37,373 nt of DNA from Candidatus Saccharimonadota bacterium (GCA_027459325.1 DAIDIO010000002.1:65951-103323); one strand, 5' to 3'; counted from the stretch's first letter, positions 8,051 to 16,627 are shown. The notes: generated from the sequence alone by a model not told the origin. Translations and numbers: made by a program.

Positions 8051-9064
8051 ATGAAACACTACGAAATTGAACACATGCGTGCCGAAAAAGGCATACTTTA
8101 CTTGAGTATCACACCCAAACATGAATGGGATAAGCTTAAGTTTTATGCCGGACAGTATGCGACTATAGGTTTTAGGTCTGATAACGGCCGGCGCTCTCCA
8201 ATGCGCTGTTTCTCTATTGTCAGCTCACCCTTAGACAACGACAGACTACAATTCGCCATCCGAATTCATGGCAGATTTACCCAGTCACTTAGTGAATTGC
8301 CAATAGGTACCGATATCTATGTGCAGGGTCCCTTCGGGGAGTTTGTCGTTGATAACAAACAAGATAGCAATCTGGTTTTCCTAGCCGGTGGCATCGGGAT
8401 AACTCCTATCGTGAGCATAATTCGGACGTTAAGCTGGCTTGGCAGCTCTATGCCGATGACGTTATTGCATGGTTACCGGACAGCCGATATTCCCTTTAAG
8501 AATGAACTGAAAACCTTAAAGCAAAAGAATTTAAGATTAAAAACCTATCACTTCGTTACCCAAGATCCGGTTCCGGCTGGCGAATTTAATGTTCTGTCAG
8601 GCATGATCCAAAAAGACCACATCCGCCAGGTTACCAGCGGCCGTTATGTCGGTAGTACTTATTTCGTTTGCGGGCCTAAGCCGTTTATGGATAAGATGTC
8701 TGAACTTCTCATAGACAATGGTGTTGATGAGGACCGCATTCTGACCGAATCGTTTGCTCAATCGTCCAAGATTTATGCTGGTAATGGAATGAGCGTCCAG
8801 AAGCTGACTTATGGCTTCGCTAGTGCATTGCTGGTGATTGGCATAATCGGTATATCCTTTATCGACTTAAGTAGATATGTGCCACGCATCGCCCATGCCA
8901 ATGCTGTGCCCGCTAATAGCATTAGTACTCCGCCCTCCCCGATAACCTCCTCCTCTGGCAATTCAGTTACCAGCGGAACTTCATCAAATTCTTCCAACTA
9001 TAGCACCCCGCCCCCTAGTAATTACACCCAGACTTATCAGGCGCCGGTAACTGCCGTCTCATAA
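8051..9064 (+). CDS. Ferredoxin-reductase-type FAD/NAD(P)H oxidoreductase with C-terminal membrane anchor and exported tail
   Basis: This 337-residue protein has a FAD domain with RCFS at 52-55 (the RxYS-type flavin motif), then an NAD(P) domain with GGIGITP at 113-119 and a late CGPKPFMDKM. There is no 2Fe-2S domain. A membrane helix follows at about 252-272, and the last 55 residues are Ser/Thr/Pro-rich and should lie outside. It would take electrons from cytosolic NAD(P)H and pass them to a membrane partner, most likely the heme protein encoded two genes downstream. The stop overlaps the next start (TAATG). The fusion of an FNR-like enzyme to an anchor and mucin-like tail is unusual. Confidence 0.82.
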   Translation: MKHYEIEHMRAEKGILYLSITPKHEWDKLKFYAGQYATIGFRSDNGRRSPMRCFSIVSSPLDNDRLQFAIRIHGRFTQSLSELPIGTDIYVQGPFGEFVVDNKQDSNLVFLAGGIGITPIVSIIRTLSWLGSSMPMTLLHGYRTADIPFKNELKTLKQKNLRLKTYHFVTQDPVPAGEFNVLSGMIQKDHIRQVTSGRYVGSTYFVCGPKPFMDKMSELLIDNGVDEDRILTESFAQSSKIYAGNGMSVQKLTYGFASALLVIGIIGISFIDLSRYVPRIAHANAVPANSISTPPSPITSSSGNSVTSGTSSNSSNYSTPPPSNYTQTYQAPVTAVS

Positions 9065-9981
9065 TGAAGAGGTACCAACAAAGCCGTACTGCATTAGGTT
9101 CTCAGGCTTTCCTGACAGTTATTGCGGATAGCGATGAAGTCGCCGATAAGCTATTTGTTAAGTCGTGGAATTTAATAGACGATTTTGAGAATCGATTCAG
9201 CCGGTTTCTAGATTCCAGTGAAACCTCCCGATTTAATGCCAGGGCCGGTAGTTTTGTTACCATTAGCCAGGAATTTAAAGATCTTTTGCTTGCCTGTAAG
9301 GCTTTAAGTGAGACAAGTGAGGGTTTGTTTAATCCATTTATTCTACCGAACTTACAAAGGCAAGGTTACGTTGGTTCTTGGCCTACACCCACTTCACATA
9401 AAGACTCAATTGACTACCGGGATCGGGCAAGTCTACCGGACATATCCAAACTAAAGATCGATAAAAATCAGGCCCGCATACCAATTAATAGTGCTATTGA
9501 TTTCGGCGGTATTGGTAAAGGTTATTTGCTTGATTTACTGGCCAAATATATGGACAAACATAGTCATAGCAGGTATTGGTTATCGCTTGGCGGTGATATT
9601 ATTTGCAGTGGGTTGGATATTGACGATCAACCTTGGATTGTTAAAGTTCAGCATGCTACAGAAGCTGATGAGTTAGTTGGTGTTATTAGTAATGAAGGTA
9701 AGAAAATAGCAATTGCTACTTCAGGGATAACCAAACGTAAGGGCAGCAACTGGCATCATATTATTGATCCCCGCAGCGGCCTGTCCGCCGATACCGATAT
9801 CTTAAGTGTCAGTGTTATTGCTACCGATGCCGCTTCGGCCGATGTATATGCCAAATGCTTGGTCATACTTGGTAGCCAGTCGGCCCTTGATTTTGTCCGT
9901 TCGCATCATTTAAAGACAGTCTTAATTCAAACGAGAGCTGGAAAGGTTTACCGCGTCGGAGGTAAAGTAAAAGTATTATGA
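9064..9981 (+). CDS. apbE: ApbE-family FAD:protein FMN transferase lacking a signal peptide
   Basis: The 305-residue protein has the ApbE landmarks: DFGGIGKG at 146-153, LGGD at 175-178, HIIDP at 232-236 and the Mg2+-binding TDAASAD at 254-260. The family splits FAD and attaches FMN to Ser/Thr of target proteins. Characterised ApbEs are usually exported lipoproteins; here the N-terminus (MKRYQQSRTALGSQ) has no hydrophobic signal and enters the catalytic fold directly, so it seems cytosolic. It overlaps the reductase gene upstream by 1 nt and the heme-protein gene downstream by 4 nt (ATGA). No FMN-bind domain protein is visible in the window, so its target is unknown. Confidence 0.86.
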   Translation: MKRYQQSRTALGSQAFLTVIADSDEVADKLFVKSWNLIDDFENRFSRFLDSSETSRFNARAGSFVTISQEFKDLLLACKALSETSEGLFNPFILPNLQRQGYVGSWPTPTSHKDSIDYRDRASLPDISKLKIDKNQARIPINSAIDFGGIGKGYLLDLLAKYMDKHSHSRYWLSLGGDIICSGLDIDDQPWIVKVQHATEADELVGVISNEGKKIAIATSGITKRKGSNWHHIIDPRSGLSADTDILSVSVIATDAASADVYAKCLVILGSQSALDFVRSHHLKTVLIQTRAGKVYRVGGKVKVL

Positions 9982-10607
9982 TATTAACTATACTGTCGGA
10001 CAGCACTGTTAATGTTGCTTTACAACGAGCCACGGCTTCATGGCCATGGTACGTTATCCGGGCGGCTGGTTTTACGGCCGCCGGACTGTTAATCTTACTG
10101 ATGTTATCAGGTATTGGCCAGGTCACCGGTTTGACTTATCGGTTTATAGAACCGATCAAGGCCTGGGCAATCCATAAAACCCTGGCTATTGCTATGTGCG
10201 TGAGCATTGCTATCCACGGCGGCTTCTTACTATTAGATCATTTCGTAAAGTTTTCTGTGCCAGCTATAACAATTCCTTTTGTTTCAAATTATAGTAATGG
10301 CACGAAGCTGTTAGGATTACCATTCGGTCCGATTGCCGTGGGGTTAGGGATAATTGCTAGTTATGGTATTGTCATTATTGTTCTAAGCTCGCTTAACTGG
10401 ATAGATACTAAAAAGGGCGCTTGGCGTAAACTTCATTATTTAAGCTATGGGGTGGCTATCTTAGTCTTTCTCCATGCTCTCTACGTAGGCAGTGATTTAA
10501 AGTATGGCGCCTTTCGGTCATTATGGATCCTGTTAGGATTTATAGTGCTGCTAGGCATAATTAGTCGTCTAGGTCGCCGGGGTAGCTTGAACTCATCAAG
10601 AGATTAA
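9978..10607 (+). CDS. Ferric-reductase-like transmembrane heme protein
   Basis: This 209-residue protein has about six membrane helices. Two histidine pairs, H66/H80 and H153/H166, are spaced 14 and 13 residues within hydrophobic helices, as expected for the bis-heme ferric reductase domain (PF01794; NOX, FRE and MsrQ relatives). It would carry electrons across the membrane from the FAD/NAD(P)H reductase encoded in the same operon. The start overlaps the apbE stop (ATGA), so expression is coupled. The acceptor outside is not evident: a metal, oxygen, a flavinylated protein or methionine-sulfoxide repair are all possible. Confidence 0.8.
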   Translation: MILTILSDSTVNVALQRATASWPWYVIRAAGFTAAGLLILLMLSGIGQVTGLTYRFIEPIKAWAIHKTLAIAMCVSIAIHGGFLLLDHFVKFSVPAITIPFVSNYSNGTKLLGLPFGPIAVGLGIIASYGIVIIVLSSLNWIDTKKGAWRKLHYLSYGVAILVFLHALYVGSDLKYGAFRSLWILLGFIVLLGIISRLGRRGSLNSSRD

Positions 10608-10734
10608 TAGTTAAATATATCTCATGAGATACAGCGGTTAACAATATAACATTGTCTGTCCGTAAGCTATCTAACACTACTATAGTTAAAGAACAGCTAT
10701 TATATACAAACGGTCTAAAAAGGTAACATTTAAA

Positions 10735-11697
10735 GTGGAACAGTTATTAATGTCGAAAGCAGCCAGTAAAGATAAACCCCGTTTTGCTCCAGTCATCATC
10801 CAAAAAAATAAAGAGCTGTTTATTGCCTATGTTTTTTTTCTAATCGTTTACGTAGCATTTTCGTTAATACCTCCGCCGCCGGCAATTACACTTCATCGCT
10901 ATCATTTGAGCGTGCTAGGATTAAGACTTATATCTGTTACCATTATCATTCTTTTAGCTCTTATTTGGGCTGCCGGTTTTTATGGCTTTGCTAAGCTAAG
11001 AGCTTATTCTAAAACCATAGAGAAACAGAAAGACGGACCCCCGATAACCAATATTAGTCGTGGCATATTTTTACTGGTTATGTGGCTGCCAGTGTCAGAA
11101 GTTGTGTCTGTGGTCCTTAAGTATATTGCTACACAGAATCCTGGTTTTATTGCCGCTTCTACCATTATTGATAATTATCTAAACCTGATAATCCCCCTGG
11201 CGGGGTTCATCGTCATGGGCATTGGAGCCAGAGGTTTAAGTTCTATGATACGGTCGAGACATAACTTTGCGGTAACGAACTTAATGTACTTGTTACTGGC
11301 ATTTGGGAGTGTTATCTATACGCATCTAGTGCTTGGCATTAGCGGTCGTGCCCAGATTTATCATATGTCTCTTTGGCTAGTGCTTCTCACCATAGTCGCT
11401 CCATACGTTTATATGTGGTTTATAGGTTCGGCTGCTGCTTATGAAATTTATAATTACCAACACAAGGTCAGCGGAGTGCTCTACCGGCGGAGCTGGAGAA
11501 TGTTGGCAATCGGTTGCGGTTGGTTGATTATTAGCTCAATGGTATTTCAGTATTTAACTACTTTGACACCCAGGTTAAGTCAGTTCTCTATTTACGGTTT
11601 ACTGGCGATTATTTATTCCCTGTTGGCTGTTTTATCGATAGGTTTCATTTTTATTGCATTGGGCGCCGCTCGTCTTCAAAAGTTGGAGGAAATTTAG
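10735..11697 (+). CDS. Eight-TM integral membrane protein of unknown function
   Basis: The 320-residue protein has about eight membrane helices from residue 28 to 312 and no recognised domain. Several histidines lie in or near helices (for example RYHLS near 56, IYTHLVLG near 198, IYHMSLW near 210), so cofactor or heme binding is conceivable, but the spacing fits no family I know. It lies 127 nt after the redox operon, with TATTAT/TATATA sequences about 35 nt before the start, so it probably has its own promoter. GTG at 10735 or ATG at 10750 are both possible starts. The stop overlaps the convergent Crp-like gene by 4 nt. Confidence 0.55.
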   Translation: MEQLLMSKAASKDKPRFAPVIIQKNKELFIAYVFFLIVYVAFSLIPPPPAITLHRYHLSVLGLRLISVTIIILLALIWAAGFYGFAKLRAYSKTIEKQKDGPPITNISRGIFLLVMWLPVSEVVSVVLKYIATQNPGFIAASTIIDNYLNLIIPLAGFIVMGIGARGLSSMIRSRHNFAVTNLMYLLLAFGSVIYTHLVLGISGRAQIYHMSLWLVLLTIVAPYVYMWFIGSAAAYEIYNYQHKVSGVLYRRSWRMLAIGCGWLIISSMVFQYLTTLTPRLSQFSIYGLLAIIYSLLAVLSIGFIFIALGAARLQKLEEI

Positions 11698-12341
11698 TCG
11701 GTTTGCCCGATAGTTTTTTCTAGAGCCGCCAAATCGGGCACAATAATAGTATTTTTTTCAATACGAACCATTCCTACGCGCTTTATCTTTCTCATTTCGC
11801 GGTTAACCGTTTCCCGGGATAAACCTGCCCTTGAAGCTAAGTCGGATTCATTAATTTTAAGCTTACGTGTTCCATCTGACTGCTCGGCAGCAAATCGTCT
11901 TGCTTCTATGAGAATTTCATGGAGGATTCTGGTTTTTGCGGATCCTGACATTAACTGAACTTGGCGGGATAATAGGCCATCAACACCTCTATAGATTCTA
12001 CTAATTAAATCAAACATGACATCGGGGTTGCTTTTTAGAAATTCTAGCGCCTTTTCAGGAGGCACTAGATGAACTTCACTGTCTTCCTCGGTTTTATAAA
12101 AGTAAGAGTTATGCGTGCCATTGATCGCCCAGGACAACGGAAAAAAGGCTGGCGCCTTAAAAACATTAACTATTACCTCATCTCCCCGATAGGAAACGTC
12201 ATACTGGATTACTTTACCGCTAGTAATATAGAAAATGTGGCTCGGTTCTTCGCCGGCGAATACAATAATCTGGTCTTTTGGATATTGGCGCTTTGGATAT
12301 TTGCTTAGCTGACTATCAATTTTATCTATAACAACTGACAT
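11694..12341 (-). CDS. Crp/Fnr-type transcription regulator with altered ligand pocket
   Basis: The 215-residue protein has an N-terminal cyclic-nucleotide-binding beta-roll (about 20-120), a long dimer helix and a C-terminal winged helix with SDLASRAGLSRETVNREMRKI as the helix-turn-helix. Where CRP has its phosphate-binding GE...R.A cassette, this protein has FFPLSWAING, so cAMP binding is unlikely. There are no N-terminal Fnr-type cysteines. A TATAAT box lies 2 nt before the upstream ATG at 12362, so the ATG at 12341 with AGAAGAG before it is the better start. Its neighbour is the redox operon, so redox or energy sensing is a reasonable guess only. Confidence 0.8.
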   Translation of the reverse strand: MSVVIDKIDSQLSKYPKRQYPKDQIIVFAGEEPSHIFYITSGKVIQYDVSYRGDEVIVNVFKAPAFFPLSWAINGTHNSYFYKTEEDSEVHLVPPEKALEFLKSNPDVMFDLISRIYRGVDGLLSRQVQLMSGSAKTRILHEILIEARRFAAEQSDGTRKLKINESDLASRAGLSRETVNREMRKIKRVGMVRIEKNTIIVPDLAALEKTIGQTD

Positions 12342-12405
12342 AAATGCTCTTCTCTGACACATAAATTATAGCGTAGCTAGCGACATTAAGACACTCTTTA
12401 ATAAT

Positions 12406-12837
12406 CTATTTACGACTTCGGAAGATCCAGTGGTAACCATATTTATCATAAAACTGGCCATATAACCCAAATGGCATGTTGTGTAAATCCTGAAAATGCT
12501 GTTTTTTTGCCCCACGCTTTAGTTTGTCGAATACTAATTTTAGCCGGCTGCTGTCTTCTGCGGTAATAAAAATAGCGTAGGTATTACCCTCTTTAGGCAG
12601 ATACTCGGGAGCAGCCATCCAATCAGTGGCGGATATTTCAATATTGCCACTTTTAAGATAAGCATTAATAATTCGGTCGTGCTTAGACTGCGGGAACATC
12701 GATTTCATTTGCGTGTCGCCAAGTCTTGTCAGTATCAGTTCACCACCTAAACAATCATGGTAGAACTCCATGGCTTCCCGGCAATTACCGTCAAATAGTA
12801 GAAATGGTGAGGCTTTTAAGTCATGCAGTTCATTCAC
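12406..12837 (-). CDS. PhnB-like VOC superfamily protein
   Basis: The 143-residue protein starts with PFLLFDGNCREAMEFYHDCLGGEL, the first beta-alpha-beta unit of PhnB/VOC (glyoxalase-bleomycin resistance fold) proteins. It continues with FGLYGQFYDKYGYHWIF, the usual C-terminal metal-side strand. Members are metalloenzymes or antibiotic-binding proteins; the substrate cannot be told. GTG at 12837 is the in-frame start, 9 nt after a TATACT box (12847-12852, minus strand); the nearby ATG at 12833 is out of frame. A relic of a similar protein is seen near 36.2 kb. Confidence 0.78.
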   Translation of the reverse strand: MNELHDLKASPFLLFDGNCREAMEFYHDCLGGELILTRLGDTQMKSMFPQSKHDRIINAYLKSGNIEISATDWMAAPEYLPKEGNTYAIFITAEDSSRLKLVFDKLKRGAKKQHFQDLHNMPFGLYGQFYDKYGYHWIFRSRK

Positions 12838-12864
12838 ATCTTTTATAGTATATGAAGTGCGGTA

Positions 12865-13005
12865 TTAATTTCCAGGCTCTTCCTGACTTTTATTCTGTTC
12901 CTGTTTTTTTGCTTTCTCCTCCTTATATTTTTCTTCGGCAATATCTTTTGCCCGTTGCCCCATTCCTTCTAGTGGATCCATGCTTTGATTGTTAGAGTCT
13001 GCCAT
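12865..13005 (-). CDS. 46-residue charged small protein, unknown
   Basis: The frame begins MADSNNQSMDPLEGMGQ and then becomes a Lys/Glu-rich, probably helical C-terminus (EEKYKEEKAKKQEQ). It has no membrane segment. The strongest evidence that it is real is an AAGGAGG ribosome binding site 8 nt before the ATG. It lies in the gap between the VOC gene and the divergent cupin gene. The function is unknown; a nucleic-acid- or ribosome-associated role would only be a guess. Confidence 0.6.
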   Translation of the reverse strand: MADSNNQSMDPLEGMGQRAKDIAEEKYKEEKAKKQEQNKSQEEPGN

Positions 13006-13199
13006 AATACTTTCCTCCTTGAGCTTTAATTAACGCATTTTCAGTTTAGCAATGGTTTATTTATTAGTCAGAGAAATATTTTATAGCCTATAAATAGCCT
13101 TCTCTTGAACTGCTACCGCCCAAGTATTAAAGATTATACAAACTAGCTATCTTGCTGATTTATTATACCTATAGGCTAAAAGTGGGAGGAGACATGCTA

Positions 13200-13580
13200 A
13201 TGGATGATTATGTCGGGAATTTAATCGGTAAAGCTAAAGATAGTTCGGATTTCAGACAGGTACTGGAAACCGGTGAAAAGATGCAAGTAGTTATTATGAG
13301 CCTTAACCCCCATGAAGAAATTGGAGCAGAGGTCCATGAAACGAATGAGCAGGTGCTTATTTGTGTTAGCGGATCCGGCAAAACGCTAGTCGATAATAAT
13401 GAGCATAGCTTTGAAAGGGGTGACATGATGCTGGTTAGAGCCGGCCAAAGACACAATTTTATAAATGGTAGTGAGGGGCAGATGAAGATTATTACTATTT
13501 ATTCTCCACCAAATCACGCAGATGGCATTATTCATAAAACTAAGGCTGAGGCCGCCGCTGAAGAAGAAGCTGAGTCGTAA
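13200..13580 (+). CDS. Small cupin-domain protein
   Basis: The 126-residue single cupin barrel has the first motif GAEVHETNEQVLICVSGSG and the second RGDMMLVRAGQRHNFIN, with metal ligands H and E in motif 1 and H in motif 2. It resembles short mannose-6-phosphate-isomerase-like or dioxygenase-like cupins, but the reaction is unknown. It ends in an Ala/Glu-rich tail. A GGGAGGAG ribosome site lies just upstream: it is 2-4 nt from the ATG at 13194 and a better-spaced 8-10 nt from the ATG at 13200, so 13200 is preferred. The stop is 3 nt from the convergent G1 peptidase gene. Confidence 0.8.
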   Translation: MDDYVGNLIGKAKDSSDFRQVLETGEKMQVVIMSLNPHEEIGAEVHETNEQVLICVSGSGKTLVDNNEHSFERGDMMLVRAGQRHNFINGSEGQMKIITIYSPPNHADGIIHKTKAEAAAEEEAES

Positions 13581-13583
13581 ATA

Positions 13584-14609
13584 CTAGTTATTTTGAGTAA
13601 TGCTGAAGCTGGCATTATCCGATCCAATCGTTGATGGCGTAGCAACCGGCTGACCCGATGAGTTTACCAGGGTTATTGGCTGAGCACCCGAGCTATTTAA
13701 ATTAAGGGTGGTTCCTGAAGAGACGGTCGAAGCGCCTGAGAAGTTAACTGAGACGAAATTATCCATCGGGACCTGCTGGCCGCTAGTGTAACTGGGGTCT
13801 TCCTCAATCCACTCGACAGACGAATTAGTGGACGTATAGCTGGTACTTATAGAGAAAGATTTGGCAGTGGTGTTATCGGTTAAGCTCATTGTCCACTGAT
13901 TAGCTGACTGTTCGGTAATGTTACAAGTGATAGAATCACCGGGGGTGATTGTTAAGCTGGGTATAAAAATTGCACTATTTGGCAGTAGCTCATAGAAAGC
14001 CGCGCTACTTACTTGACCGCTGGCCGATACGGTATTTTCGGTGCCCATTTGGATTAGATCGGAAGATGTTATGCCCCCAATACCTATCCAGGTGGAATCG
14101 GCCGAATTACTGACACCGTTTCCGGTTGGTGAAGTTGCCTTCCATGATGCTGAAACAGAAGTATAGGTGCCACCAGAAGCAAAATAACCGGACCAATTGC
14201 TTGAAGTATAGCCACTAGTGACTTGTGGCTGGGAAGTCGATGTAGACCCGGTACCGCTGCTGGTTGTGGTTGTGCTAGTTGGGCTGGGCGTGCTGCTACT
14301 GGTGCTAGGTGCAGTCGGTGTTAGGCCACTAACGCTACTCGTTGGCGCGGGTGCAACAACTGGTTCAACTTTCGTGGATGTTCTAATGCTAGGCGCGGGC
14401 GTACTGATCTTAGTGGTTTTAGGAGGCTGAACAGGAATAGATACTGGTTGGGTAGGCGGTGTAGTGCTAGTTGTTGATGGAGCCTGAGGTTGTGGTTTTT
14501 TAACTACCGGTTGAATCTTATGAGTAGTGGTTTTGGAGGCTGAAGTTTTTAAATGAGCCGTCACCGGCTTATGGCTGACCCCGGCTATTACAAAGCTAGA
14601 ACAAGCCAC
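13584..14609 (-). CDS. Secreted G1-family (eqolisin) glutamic peptidase with Ser/Thr/Pro linker
   Basis: From the GTG at 14609 there are 341 residues: a hydrophobic start, a Pro/Ser/Thr linker to about residue 130, and a catalytic beta-sandwich. NWSGYFA begins the domain, then STWIGIGG, LIQMGTE (Q187, the candidate catalytic Gln) and VEWIEEDP (E266 or its neighbour, the catalytic Glu). These match peptidase G1 (PF01828), acid-active endopeptidases. The only standard start is this GTG, yet the frame is open about 32 codons further upstream and encodes a lysine-rich n-region plus YSLLVVACSSFVIAGV, a much better signal peptide. No ATG, GTG or TTG exists there, so a rare start (for example ATC at 14681) or a sequence error is likely. 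Confidence 0.72.
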   Translation of the reverse strand: MACSSFVIAGVSHKPVTAHLKTSASKTTTHKIQPVVKKPQPQAPSTTSTTPPTQPVSIPVQPPKTTKISTPAPSIRTSTKVEPVVAPAPTSSVSGLTPTAPSTSSSTPSPTSTTTTSSGTGSTSTSQPQVTSGYTSSNWSGYFASGGTYTSVSASWKATSPTGNGVSNSADSTWIGIGGITSSDLIQMGTENTVSASGQVSSAAFYELLPNSAIFIPSLTITPGDSITCNITEQSANQWTMSLTDNTTAKSFSISTSYTSTNSSVEWIEEDPSYTSGQQVPMDNFVSVNFSGASTVSSGTTLNLNSSGAQPITLVNSSGQPVATPSTIGSDNASFSITQNN

Positions 14610-14766
14610 GACTAGCAGGCTATATTCTACGAGTCGGTGGTGAGATGATTTAGAAAACTTTTTTAATAATTTTTTGATGATTTTTGTTTTTAAATTTACA
14701 CTTATATTTTAACAAAAACCCTTCCAGACGACTAGTTTGAGGTTTTGACCAGTTTCTGATTATTCC

Positions 14767-16593
14767 CTATTTTTGTCGTTTTCGTTTGTTGGGATCGAGT
14801 TCTTTTTTTCGCAGTCTTAAGTTTTTTGGAGTGACTTCCAGTAACTCGTCGTTTTCAATGAAATCTAAACACTGCTCTAGACTAAAAATGGTAGGCGGCG
14901 TTAGCTGAACTACGCCGTCAGAAGACGATGAACGCATGTTGGTCAGATGCTTAGCTTTACAGACATTAATTTCCATATCCTCGCTTCGCGTGCTCAGTCC
15001 GATTATTTGGCCGGCATATACTTTCTCGGCCGGTCCGACGTACAGCACACCTCTAGCTTCAGCGTTTTGCAGTGAATAGGGTGTCGTAACGCCGCTTTCA
15101 AAGGCAATTAGAACTCCATTACGAATTTGCTGTAAAGCCGGCCCAAGCGGCTGAAAACCTGTTACCAGACTATTCATAACAATTGTTCCTTTGGTGTTGG
15201 TCATAAGAATGTTTCGGATTCCCAGTAGCGCCCGAGTCGGCATTTCATAAACTAGCTTTGTGACGCCTTTAGGACTGGCAAATTGTTCCTTTAAGTTTGC
15301 TCTTCTTTGACCGAACTCCATCTGAACGGTGCCGACGTGTTCGGCAGGAACTTCGACAATAACCTCTTCAACTGGCTCTACGGTTTGGCCGTTCTCTTCA
15401 TGAGTAACTACCTCGGGTCGACCAACTTCAAATTCATATCCCTCACGCCGCATGGTTTCTATCAGAACGCCCAGGTGTAATTCACCGCGTCCGGCCACTG
15501 TAAAACCGATGCCGCTTTCGTCAACTTGGAGGCCAACATTAGTTTCTAGCTCTGCTTTTAGACGGTCCGCTATTTGCCGGGAAGTGTTGAACTCGCCTTC
15601 CTGACCTTTAAAAGGGCTGGTGTTTGGGCCCATGTAAATTCTTAGTGTCGGTGCCTCAACTTCAATTGTGGGTAGAGCTTCTGGGTGGTCAACATCGGCT
15701 ATAGTGTCACCTATTTGGGCATCACTTACACCGGTAAGTTGGACTATGTCACCAGCTATACCTTTCGCCACCTCAAAGCGGTTTAAGCCATGGCTCATGA
15801 AGACTGCGTCAATCTTGCTTTGGTTAATAGTTCCATCCTTCTTGCATAACGCAACGGCTTGTCCGGCCGTAATGTCACCTTTAGTAATCCGGCCAATCGC
15901 GTACTTACCTTTAAAATTATCGTAAGCCAGGGCTGTAACCAGCATTTGAAATGGTTGATCAATGCTGACTTTTGGGGCGGGTATATGTTTTTCTATGGCT
16001 TCGAAAATTGGGTCTAGATTGGCCGCGGCTTGCACGTCACTAGGCGGTGAAGTCCAAGCTTTGCCTTCCCTGCCGATGGCGTAATAGACCGGGTAATGTA
16101 GTTGGTCTTCGTGAACCGCGAGTTCTAAAAACAAGTCGGCAAGTTCATCTTCGACTTCGGCGATTCTTGCTCCCGGCTTATCAATTTTATTGATAACTAC
16201 TACCGGCTTTATTTCAGCGGCCAAGGCTTTGGATAGTACAAACTTAGTTTGCGGCATTGGCCCTTCCTGGGCATCTACAATCAGTAAGCAGCCATCTGCC
16301 ATGTTTAGTGTTCGTTCAACTTCACCGCTGAAGTCGGCATGGCCCGGCGTATCAATAATATTAATACGTAAATCACCATGCTGGACAGCTGTTACTTTAG
16401 CGGTAATGGTAATTCCCCGCTCTTTTTCCTGGTCCCCGGAGTCCATGATTAACTGCATAGACATTTCAGCCTGGTTGTCTCTAAAGGTAGCGGACTGTTT
16501 TAAAAGACCATCGACTAGAGTAGTTTTGCCATGATCAACATGAGCAATAATGGCAATGTTTCGAATTTTAGCTGGATCTTGATCGGCTTGCAT
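14767..16593 (-). CDS. typA: Ribosome-associated translational GTPase TypA/BipA
   Basis: This 608-residue protein has the family's usual length. The G domain contains AHVDHGKTT at 17-25, RGITI near 59-63, DTPGHADF near 81-88 and NKID near 136-139. An EF-G-like domain II follows, then the beta-alpha-beta domains III and V and the BipA-specific C-terminal region with QLTPP and an RKK-rich tail. BipA binds the ribosome at the EF-G site and helps 50S assembly at low temperature or under stress. It is transcribed from a TATAAT promoter about 50 nt upstream, and its short leader contains a terminator-like hairpin ending just before the start. No Shine-Dalgarno is seen. Confidence 0.95.
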   Translation of the reverse strand: MQADQDPAKIRNIAIIAHVDHGKTTLVDGLLKQSATFRDNQAEMSMQLIMDSGDQEKERGITITAKVTAVQHGDLRINIIDTPGHADFSGEVERTLNMADGCLLIVDAQEGPMPQTKFVLSKALAAEIKPVVVINKIDKPGARIAEVEDELADLFLELAVHEDQLHYPVYYAIGREGKAWTSPPSDVQAAANLDPIFEAIEKHIPAPKVSIDQPFQMLVTALAYDNFKGKYAIGRITKGDITAGQAVALCKKDGTINQSKIDAVFMSHGLNRFEVAKGIAGDIVQLTGVSDAQIGDTIADVDHPEALPTIEVEAPTLRIYMGPNTSPFKGQEGEFNTSRQIADRLKAELETNVGLQVDESGIGFTVAGRGELHLGVLIETMRREGYEFEVGRPEVVTHEENGQTVEPVEEVIVEVPAEHVGTVQMEFGQRRANLKEQFASPKGVTKLVYEMPTRALLGIRNILMTNTKGTIVMNSLVTGFQPLGPALQQIRNGVLIAFESGVTTPYSLQNAEARGVLYVGPAEKVYAGQIIGLSTRSEDMEINVCKAKHLTNMRSSSSDGVVQLTPPTIFSLEQCLDFIENDELLEVTPKNLRLRKKELDPNKRKRQK

Positions 16594-16599
16594 TTCAAT

Positions 16600-16627
16600 A
16601 AAAAAGGCGCTTTTTCGCTTAAGCGCC
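16600..16627 (-). terminator. Terminator-like hairpin in the typA leader (candidate attenuator)
   Basis: On the minus strand, arms GGCGCTT (16627-16621) and AAGCGCC (16612-16606) pair around an 8-nt loop and are followed at once by six T residues (16605-16600). The typA ATG is only 6 nt further. The only gene upstream on this side is divergent, so this cannot be the end of another minus-strand transcript. It therefore sits between the typA promoter and its start codon, suggesting conditional termination or leader-structure control. Confidence 0.65.

Noticed and set aside
12831-12833. ATG at 12833 as start of the VOC gene
   Set aside because: It is out of frame with the VOC protein. The GTG at 12837 is in frame and correctly spaced from the TATACT box.
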